20,873 nt of DNA from assembly GCA_037133095.1 (NCBI GenBank), contig JBAXOT010000029.1, forward strand, positions 1 through 20,873, written 5' to 3'. Both the position numbers and the translations under genes were made by a program. This DNA comes from CAIMZW01 sp037133095. Lineage in GTDB: Bacteria > Actinomycetota > Actinomycetes > Nanopelagicales > Nanopelagicaceae. Below the pieces are notes generated by a model. The model worked only from the letters and a program-made list of their open reading frames with translations. It ran no database searches and was not told where the DNA came from. The first letter of the stretch is position 1; every line of letters begins with the position of its first letter. This document shows positions 7,900 to 13,602 of this stretch, in pieces.

Positions 7900-8685
7900 T
7901 TATGAACGGCCCGCAAGAGGATTGGAAAGCCCTTTTGCCAAAGCGATGAGATCGTTGAGGACAGCTTGTTTGAATCCGGGTACAAGGCGCTGCTTAAGGA
8001 AGGTGACTGAAACTGCAACCGAGGAGGTCTCACCACGAAATTTCGAAACCGCCATGGCGTAACAGATGACCCCTGGGGTGGCTTCTTCATCGTCTATTGC
8101 ATAACCACGTTCGCGCGTTTCGTCCAACTCTTTGGCAAGTTGTTTGACGGAGGCAATCGACTTATTGGTTAATTGAACAAATGCTTCGGGCTTTTCGAGG
8201 AAGCGCTCTTCCGCTTCACCTGGTGGAAGTTGAGCCATCAAAACTTTCCCGGTTGCCGTGCAACTCGCCGGGAATCGATCACCGATATTCGCGGTTAATC
8301 GGATTTGCTGACGACCTTCATATTTTCCCAGGTAGAGAACATCCGTGCCATCAAGTATTGCGATACGTGAAGATTCTCTGGAGAGAATTGGCAGGCTAGA
8401 GCAGAGGTCGTAATAGTCCCGAATAGCATCTACGCTGGAAAGATAAAGACCGCCCAACTCAACAAGCTTTCGTCCCAAGGCGTAGCCCTGATCTCGGCGA
8501 ACCAGCATTCCCGCCAGCTCTAACTCGATGCATATATTTGCGGTCGAGGATTTAGGAAGAGACAATTGACGTGCAATCTCATTTGATGCGATGGCTCGAT
8601 GAGATTGACCGACAAGATCCAAAATGGCCGCGGCTCTGGCAACGGCGGGAACAAGATGGTGGTCTTCCTCGACAAACATTGTCAT
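7900..8685 (-). CDS. IclR-family transcriptional regulator
   Basis: A 261-residue regulator. An N-terminal winged helix-turn-helix (about residues 11-70) contains PAVARAAAILDLVG, then AIASNEIARQLSLPKSSTANI, the IclR DNA-recognition pattern. The C-terminal effector domain shows IRLTANIGDRFPASCTATGKVLMA and ERGYAIDDEEATPGVICYA, typical of the IclR ligand-binding GAF-like fold. I start at ATG 8685, which follows AGAGGG; an upstream GTG at 8706 would add seven residues. The gene lies between the importer and a divergent catabolic operon. Such IclR proteins usually sense a pathway intermediate and repress or activate the neighbouring genes. The gene's own start region carries operator copy 2, consistent with autoregulation. 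Confidence 0.92.
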   Translation of the reverse strand: MTMFVEEDHHLVPAVARAAAILDLVGQSHRAIASNEIARQLSLPKSSTANICIELELAGMLVRRDQGYALGRKLVELGGLYLSSVDAIRDYYDLCSSLPILSRESSRIAILDGTDVLYLGKYEGRQQIRLTANIGDRFPASCTATGKVLMAQLPPGEAEERFLEKPEAFVQLTNKSIASVKQLAKELDETRERGYAIDDEEATPGVICYAMAVSKFRGETSSVAVSVTFLKQRLVPGFKQAVLNDLIALAKGLSNPLAGRS

Positions 8686-8700
8686 CCAACCCTCTGGACG
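8685..8700 (+). promoter_or_regulatory. Putative IclR operator, copy 2 (iclR/cyclase intergenic)
   Basis: The plus-strand sequence is TCCAACCCTCTGGACG, with half-sites TCCA and TGGA separated by six bases. It overlaps the ribosome-binding site of the iclR gene, lies in the probable iclR 5' leader, and its CTGGAC end coincides with a candidate -35 of the cyclase operon. It differs from copy 3 at only two of 16 positions. Being upstream of a regulator gene makes autoregulation the simplest reading. Confidence 0.6.
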
Positions 8701-8722
8701 CCACACAGCATCCTGCTATGGT
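8694..8722 (+). promoter_or_regulatory. Candidate promoter of the cyclase/dehydrogenase operon
   Basis: Extended -10 element TGC-TATGGT (hexamer 8717-8722) with CTGGAC (8694-8699) at a 17-bp spacing. The -35 match to TTGACA is weak, which would fit a promoter controlled by a regulator binding over it. The predicted start near 8729 gives a leader of about 36 nt before ATG 8765. Confidence 0.35.
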
Positions 8723-8725
8723 CGG

Positions 8726-8754
8726 ACACTATCAGCGCCCTTAGCCTCGGACAA
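8726..8754 (-). promoter_or_regulatory. Candidate promoter of the iclR gene
   Basis: On the minus strand TTGTCC (8749-8754) and an extended -10 element TGA-TAGTGT (hexamer 8726-8731) are spaced by 17 bp. The predicted start near 8719 places operator copy 2 inside the leader. The elements interlock with the opposing cyclase promoter, so the two would interfere. This is prediction from motif likeness only. Confidence 0.35.
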
Positions 8755-8764
8755 GAGAGTCAAT

Positions 8765-9712
8765 ATGCCAACTGATCCAACCACCATTAATGGCCCGCAT
8801 CTCACTTTTGATGAATTCGACGCCATCTTTGAAAAACTTAAAACTTGGTCCGATTATTCGCCCGAGACAATTGAACGTGGTGCACTGAATTTCATCACAC
8901 CGGAAATTGTGAAGAGCGCGTTGCAATCTGCAAAGCAAGGTGTGGTAGTTCCAACTGCTCTCGCTTGGAACACAACTTCCGGACCCGACAATGCAAAACC
9001 AGCGCTTCATTTCATGACCGAGATGGGCGATGACGAAGCGCCAGAACCTACGGCAAATAAGGACTTCATTGGGGTTGACTACCATGGCAAAGCGGCGAGT
9101 CATCTCGATTCAATGACGCATATTGCTTACAAAGGATTGCTCTTTGGTGGCGTCACTTCCGCAGATGTCGTTCATTCCTGGGGCTCCACGTGGGCCACTG
9201 TCGACAAGCTTGGACCTGTTGTGACTCGAGGTGTACTTCTCGACGCGGCGAGATTTTATGAAGTTGATTGGTTGGAGCCAGGAACTGCTGTAACTAAAGC
9301 TGATGTTCTCGCGATGGAAGCCAAATTTGGCTTTACGATTTCTCAGGGCGATTGCGTTTTACTTCGAAGCGGACATTTTGCTCGACGAGAAAAGGTTGGA
9401 GTTTGGGATCCCAGCAACCTATCTGCTGGTTTTCACGTCGATGTTATGGAACTTTTTAAAGAGCGAAAGGTCTCTGTAATTGGTGGAGACGGTGACAGCG
9501 ATGTCCGCCCATCGCCAGTGACTGGAGTTGGTTCACCTATCCACGTATTGGCACTGCCTGGAATGGGAATTCCACTCTTGGATAATTTACAACTTGAGGC
9601 TCTCGGCAAAGCTTGCGCGCAGCACCAACAATGGAACTTTCTCATTAACTTGGCGCCTTTAAATATTCCGGGCGGAACTGGCTCACCTCTAAATCCCACA
9701 GCGGTTCTCTAA
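8765..9712 (+). CDS. Cyclase-family metal-dependent hydrolase (kynurenine formamidase-like fold)
   Basis: A 315-residue protein of the 'cyclase' (PF04199-type) family, which includes kynurenine formamidase and other amide or lactone hydrolases. The metal motif is recognisable but altered: residues 107-119 read HGKAASHLDSMTH, keeping His113, Asp115 and His119 of the usual HxGTHxDxxxH but with AS in place of GT. A later GGDGDSDV (240-247) matches the conserved GxDxxSxD loop, and H260 is present. The late metal-ligand Glu appears replaced in LLDNLQ (271-276) by Asp. The start is ATG 8765 with a weak GAGAG site. The next gene's ATG overlaps this gene's TAA by one base. In this sugar-acid context it might open a lactone or cleave an amide; the substrate is unknown. 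Confidence 0.82.
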   Translation: MPTDPTTINGPHLTFDEFDAIFEKLKTWSDYSPETIERGALNFITPEIVKSALQSAKQGVVVPTALAWNTTSGPDNAKPALHFMTEMGDDEAPEPTANKDFIGVDYHGKAASHLDSMTHIAYKGLLFGGVTSADVVHSWGSTWATVDKLGPVVTRGVLLDAARFYEVDWLEPGTAVTKADVLAMEAKFGFTISQGDCVLLRSGHFARREKVGVWDPSNLSAGFHVDVMELFKERKVSVIGGDGDSDVRPSPVTGVGSPIHVLALPGMGIPLLDNLQLEALGKACAQHQQWNFLINLAPLNIPGGTGSPLNPTAVL

Positions 9713-10731
9713 TGGGATTTACTGTCGGACTTTCTTCCGATCTAGATAATGGCTCCGGAGGTTTCACTTGGGGAGATATTTCCATTGACACCCTTGCGCC
9801 GCTTGATTGGAAATTCCTCGCGCCAACAGGGCAAAATTTTCGTCCAGAAGTGGTTTCAGGATTTGACGCCATCGTTTTTGCTGGACCAGGTGTAGATGCA
9901 CAATCATTTGATGCACCCGAGAACTCACCCACGCTACTTGCCAGGCTCGGTGTGGGCTATGACAATATTGATTTGACAGCCTGCACCAAAGCTGGCGTCG
10001 CATTGACAATAACTCCCGACGGATCAAAAAAACCAGTTGCTACTGCTGCTTTAACGCTAGTGCTATCAACTATGCATAACCTCCACGCAAAGGATGCGCT
10101 TGCTCGAGCAAATGGATGGGATCGAAGACTTAATGGTTTGGGTGTCGGACTTAACGGAAAAACCGTGGCCACGATTGGTCTTGGAAATATCGGAACTGAA
10201 TTCTTCCGATTAATCTCTGCCTTCGGCTGCAATCAAATTTCCTATGACCCTTGGAAAACTCAGGAGGAGGCAGATCTCCATAATGTAACTTTGGTAGATC
10301 TGAACACTCTCATGCAAGAAGCCGATGTCATCGTCGTACTTGCAGCTCTGACCCCTGAAACCCGCCACCTTATTAATCGTTCGAAAATAAACCTCATGAA
10401 GCAAAGTGCATTTCTCGTTAATATTTCTCGCGGTGCTCTCGTTGAAGAGTCAGCGCTGATTGATGCTCTGAGTGCTGGGGCTATTGCCGGTGCCGGGCTG
10501 GATGTTTTTGAAACTGAACCAACTTCGAGCGACAACCCCTTACTAAGAATGTCGAACGTCATTGTTACGCCACATAACATCGCATGGACTGATGAATTGG
10601 CTCGGGGCATGGGCATGAGTGCATTCGGTGCAGTGAAGACTTTGCATGAAGGAAAGATTCCGCCATTTATCGTGAATAAGGAAGTTCTGCAGACGCCACA
10701 ATTTTTAGCAAAGTTAGCGGCTTGGCGATGA
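9712..10731 (+). CDS. D-isomer-specific 2-hydroxyacid dehydrogenase (first copy)
   Basis: A 339-residue NAD(P)-dependent dehydrogenase that interconverts 2-hydroxy and 2-keto acids. The nucleotide-binding loop is GLGNIG (156-161). The catalytic set is intact: Arg240 in NISRG, Glu269 in DVFETEP and His288 in VTPHN. The N-terminal substrate domain begins unusually with GLSSDLDNGSGGF. Its start overlaps the cyclase stop by one base (TAATG) and its stop overlaps the next gene (ATGA), so the three genes are translated as a coupled set. It could act as a 2-ketoaldonate, glyoxylate or hydroxypyruvate reductase, or a phosphoglycerate-dehydrogenase-like enzyme; the context favours a sugar-acid substrate, but this is inference. 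Confidence 0.9.
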   Translation: MGFTVGLSSDLDNGSGGFTWGDISIDTLAPLDWKFLAPTGQNFRPEVVSGFDAIVFAGPGVDAQSFDAPENSPTLLARLGVGYDNIDLTACTKAGVALTITPDGSKKPVATAALTLVLSTMHNLHAKDALARANGWDRRLNGLGVGLNGKTVATIGLGNIGTEFFRLISAFGCNQISYDPWKTQEEADLHNVTLVDLNTLMQEADVIVVLAALTPETRHLINRSKINLMKQSAFLVNISRGALVEESALIDALSAGAIAGAGLDVFETEPTSSDNPLLRMSNVIVTPHNIAWTDELARGMGMSAFGAVKTLHEGKIPPFIVNKEVLQTPQFLAKLAAWR

Positions 10732-11600
10732 ATCAGAGATCTGCAAGTGTTGCTGTCATTGGTTTAGGTGCGATAGGTCTGCCTGTGGCAATCAACCTAA
10801 GTAGATCTGGTGCGCTCACTCAGGTTTGGAATCGTTCCAAGCCGGCAATCGAGACTGCAACTGCCGCTGGCGCCCATTTCGTTTCTGAACTTCACGACAT
10901 TGATGCACCCATCATTTTGACTGTCTTGCCAGATATCGCACAGGTGTATGAAGTTCTGGATAATGGATTGCGAGCCGCATTGAAACCAGGGGACATTTTG
11001 GTTGTTATGGGAACCGTCTCTCCTGTTGCGGTCGTTGAACTTGGAAAAGAACTTGTGGCGCAGCAGATTGATGTGCTGGATGCACCAGTGAGTGGAGGTG
11101 ATGTTGGAGCCCAAAAAGGTGAACTCTCCATCATGGTGGGCGGGAATCAACACGCCTTGGAAATTGTCAGGCCGATTTTTGAAATCATAGGATCTACCAT
11201 TCGGCATTTGGGACCTTTGGGTTCCGGTGAATTGGCCAAAGCCTGCAATCAGATCGTTGTTGCAGTAACTCTGACTGCCCTAGCAGAAGCAGTGACTCTC
11301 GCGCGCAAAGCCGGACTAGATACTAAAACCGTGCTTGATATTCTGGCTGGCGGTTTGGCGGGATCGCAAGTCCTCAATGTAAAACGGGAAAAAATCGAAT
11401 CCATGAATTTTGCCCCAGGTGGGAGCGCAGTTTTTCAATTGAAAGACCTTCGTTTTGCACTTGAAGCTGGAAAATCTCTCGGAGTCAGCTTGCCAGTCAC
11501 CGAAGAAGTAACCGCGCTTTTCGAAGCGCTCATAGCGTCAGGTGACGGAGCTTTGGATCACAGCGCGATTATTCGAGAAATTGAGCGAAGAAGTAATTAA
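10728..11600 (+). CDS. 3-hydroxyisobutyrate dehydrogenase-family (beta-hydroxyacid) reductase
   Basis: A 290-residue enzyme of the beta-hydroxyacid dehydrogenase family (3-hydroxyisobutyrate dehydrogenase, tartronate semialdehyde reductase, GLYR-type succinic semialdehyde reductase). Residues 11-20 read IGLGAIGLPV, the Rossmann loop, with Ile where most members have Met. DAPVSGG (118-124) is the substrate-binding loop. GSGELAKACNQ (165-175) carries catalytic Lys171 and Asn174. FQLKDLRFAL near the C-terminus is the conserved LKDL helix. The start ATG overlaps the previous stop in an ATGA arrangement; an upstream in-frame TTG is unnecessary. The gene ends tail-to-tail with the minus-strand dehydrogenase, sharing the four bases TTAA. 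The substrate is probably a short beta-hydroxy acid or semialdehyde. Confidence 0.9.
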   Translation: MNQRSASVAVIGLGAIGLPVAINLSRSGALTQVWNRSKPAIETATAAGAHFVSELHDIDAPIILTVLPDIAQVYEVLDNGLRAALKPGDILVVMGTVSPVAVVELGKELVAQQIDVLDAPVSGGDVGAQKGELSIMVGGNQHALEIVRPIFEIIGSTIRHLGPLGSGELAKACNQIVVAVTLTALAEAVTLARKAGLDTKTVLDILAGGLAGSQVLNVKREKIESMNFAPGGSAVFQLKDLRFALEAGKSLGVSLPVTEEVTALFEALIASGDGALDHSAIIREIERRSN

Positions 11601-12499
11601 CCTCTAGCCACGATATTTATAAGTTCTTCACCATTCGCCAGCCTCAATAGTTGATGTTCTACTAACTTCTTTCCACGAGAGAGAAAAGCAGTTGAGTCAC
11701 CACCAACATGCGGAACGATGATGCAGTTTTTCGCTCGCCATAACGGATGACCTTCAGGCAAAGGTTCTGGATCTGTCACATCAAGTCCAGCCCAAAGTCG
11801 ACCCGCGTTAAGTTCTGTTAATAGCGCATCAGTATCAACAATTCCACCACGAGCCACGTTAATAAGAGCTGCCCCATCTTTCATTTTGGCAAGTCTTGGC
11901 GCATCAAACATTTTACGACTTTCATCATTTAGGGGCAGCGTCAGCATGATGATGTCGTACTCACCAATGAAGTTATCAAGTTCGGATATTTTCTTTGCTC
12001 CGTCTGATCCTGATCTAGAGAAAGCATCAATTTCAACATCAAACCCCGAGAGCCCTCTGGCAACTGTTTGTCCGATCGAGCCGTAACCAATGATGGCAAT
12101 CTTTGAGTCGCTGAAGGAAGCGAATCTTTGGTGCATCCACCTGCCTCGCTCTTGAGCCTGCGCAAAGTCGTGGAATCCTCGGCGAACCGCAATTCCTAGA
12201 CCGATTGCCAACTCTGAAGTCGAGGCATCATGCACGCCTCGGGCATTACACAAGAGAACTCCAGGACGCAGGTACTCAATCGCATCGTCATATCCAGCAT
12301 TAGGTACCTGCAAAATCTCCAGGCTAGACATTCTCGAACTGAATTCCAATCCAGCGCGTCCGCTCATATACACGGGCGTGAAGAAGGTAATCTCGCTTAA
12401 ATCGGACTCTGCAAGCGGAGTATTTCCAGGATTGAGAGCGCGAAAACCTTCGGGAACTTTGAGATCCTCCCATTGCGTCCAAACAACGTGTTCTTTCAT
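11597..12499 (-). CDS. D-isomer-specific 2-hydroxyacid dehydrogenase (second copy)
   Basis: A 300-residue member of the same superfamily as the gene at 9712, but clearly divergent from it. The nucleotide loop is GYGSIG (138-143). Catalytic residues are Arg217 in NVARGG, Glu245 in DPEPLPEGHPLW and His264 in VPHVGG. The DPEPLPEGHPLW pattern is common in glyoxylate/hydroxypyruvate/2-ketogluconate reductases and phosphoglycerate-dehydrogenase-like enzymes. Its ATG overlaps the stop of the zinc dehydrogenase gene (ATGA), so the two are made together. Family knowledge (GhrB reduces 2-keto-L-gulonate to L-idonate, which IdnD oxidises) gives a possible two-step logic for the pair. That pairing is inference. 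Confidence 0.9.
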   Translation of the reverse strand: MKEHVVWTQWEDLKVPEGFRALNPGNTPLAESDLSEITFFTPVYMSGRAGLEFSSRMSSLEILQVPNAGYDDAIEYLRPGVLLCNARGVHDASTSELAIGLGIAVRRGFHDFAQAQERGRWMHQRFASFSDSKIAIIGYGSIGQTVARGLSGFDVEIDAFSRSGSDGAKKISELDNFIGEYDIIMLTLPLNDESRKMFDAPRLAKMKDGAALINVARGGIVDTDALLTELNAGRLWAGLDVTDPEPLPEGHPLWRAKNCIIVPHVGGDSTAFLSRGKKLVEHQLLRLANGEELINIVARG

Positions 12500-13518
12500 G
12501 AAAGTTCTCCGTAAGAAATCTGAATTAAGACTTTTCCTGAAGTTTGCGAATCTTTAGCTATTTCAAATGCCTCCTGCGCCTGTTCGAGGGCAAAAGTATG
12601 AGTGATAACCGAAGAAATCCAGGAATTCTCAGCCAAAATTTTTACCGCTTCATCTATCTCATTATTGAAACGAAATGCTCCTTTGATCGTGAGTTCTTTC
12701 ACTACAACCGGAGCAAAAACAATCTGTTGATTCCCAGCACCGAGCATCCCCACCTGAACAATGAGCCCTGCCCGACGTGCCGCCGTGATTGCGCCAGTTA
12801 TTGCTGGCGCGACGCCAGAACATTCAAAAACAATATCGAAGTAATTTTCGGGAAATTCATCCCGGCCAATCTTAATTGTGCGACTCGCCCCGACTGCGAT
12901 TGCTCGGTTCAATGGTCCCTCGAGTAAATCAGAAGTGACTACCTCTGTGGCACCTTTTACTTTCGCTGCAGCTGCAACAAGTAAACCTATTGGACCAGAA
13001 CCAGAAATCAGAACTCGTTGGTCAGCTACACCCCCTGCAACATTTAAGGCATGGAGTGCGACCGCCAAAGGTTCGGCGAGCGCTGCAGTTGCAAGATCTA
13101 GGCCAGCGGGCAATTCGCGAACCATATTTTTTCTTACGATCAGATACTCGGTCATGCCACCTTGAGTATGAGGCCAAGTGGAGGCGCTGCCGAGATAGCT
13201 ACCCCCCGGCCAAAGATGCGGGCGCTCTTCGATCTTCGGTTCACTCGTGCCAAAGCGTGCCGGGTGGATTGTCACAGAAAGTCCGGTCGGAAATTCACCT
13301 GAAGGATCAAAGTCAACAATGCCAGAGAGTTCATGCCCTGGAACGAGCGGCTCTTTAACCACGAAAGCACCATTCGCACCTTCAAAGTAGTAATGAAGGT
13401 CTGACCCACAAACACCAGCGAAGGCGACCTTTATCCGAACTTCACCTAACTCTGGTTCTGGGATTGGAAGTTCGACGGAGTCCATCTCTAACTTTCCAAG
13501 AATCTGCAAAACTTTCAT
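12496..13518 (-). CDS. Zinc alcohol dehydrogenase, L-idonate/L-gulonate 5-dehydrogenase-like, without structural-zinc cysteines
   Basis: A 340-residue medium-chain dehydrogenase. GVCGSDLHYYFEG (35-47) and LVPGHELSG (58-66) give the catalytic-zinc ligands Cys37 and His62-Glu63 and closely resemble L-idonate 5-dehydrogenase (IdnD). Glu149 lies in ALAEPLAVALHA and the NAD(P) loop is GSGPIG (173-178). The lobe that normally holds four cysteines around a second, structural zinc (about 84-108) contains no cysteine at all. GSASTWPHTQGGMTEY (110-125) retains the IdnD-type continuation. Family members oxidise C5 of L-idonate or L-gulonate, or polyols such as sorbitol. The start has no ribosome-binding site and a candidate promoter would begin transcription at or next to the ATG, suggesting a leaderless message. 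It is divergent from the mannitol dehydrogenase gene. Confidence 0.88.
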   Translation of the reverse strand: MKVLQILGKLEMDSVELPIPEPELGEVRIKVAFAGVCGSDLHYYFEGANGAFVVKEPLVPGHELSGIVDFDPSGEFPTGLSVTIHPARFGTSEPKIEERPHLWPGGSYLGSASTWPHTQGGMTEYLIVRKNMVRELPAGLDLATAALAEPLAVALHALNVAGGVADQRVLISGSGPIGLLVAAAAKVKGATEVVTSDLLEGPLNRAIAVGASRTIKIGRDEFPENYFDIVFECSGVAPAITGAITAARRAGLIVQVGMLGAGNQQIVFAPVVVKELTIKGAFRFNNEIDEAVKILAENSWISSVITHTFALEQAQEAFEIAKDSQTSGKVLIQISYGELS

Positions 13519-13524
13519 AAGTGG

Positions 13525-13552
13525 AAATTACACCACAGAATTTTGCGTCCAG
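13525..13552 (-). promoter_or_regulatory. Candidate promoter of the zinc dehydrogenase operon
   Basis: On the minus strand CTGGAC (13547-13552, part of operator copy 3) and TAATTT (13525-13530) are spaced by 16 bp. The predicted start would fall at about 13517-13519, that is, at the ATG at 13518, which fits the absence of a ribosome-binding site. Weak consensus match; prediction only. Confidence 0.3.
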
Positions 13553-13561
13553 AGTTTTGGA
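13546..13561 (-). promoter_or_regulatory. Putative IclR operator, copy 3 (zinc dehydrogenase/mannitol dehydrogenase intergenic)
   Basis: On the minus strand the motif is TCCAAAACTCTGGACG, 14 of 16 identical to copy 2. It sits in the 84-bp divergent region. On the plus strand it is embedded in a second perfect inverted repeat, CCAGAGT/ACTCTGG, with a 5-nt loop (13549-13567), so the protected region may be longer here and serve both directions. It is seen directly; the binding protein is inferred. Confidence 0.6.
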
Positions 13562-13602
13562 CTCTGGGCGAGACTTCATGGATTAATAGGAGAAGATATG
13601 GC

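Noticed and set aside
8624..8764. Long N-terminal extension of the cyclase protein back to 8624
   Set aside because: It would cross the whole divergent promoter region and overlap the iclR coding region; ATG 8765 gives the family's normal length.
9957..10616. Minus-strand reading frames opposite the first 2-hydroxyacid dehydrogenase
   Set aside because: They are low-complexity Ser/Ala-rich translations opposite a complete, motif-bearing gene.
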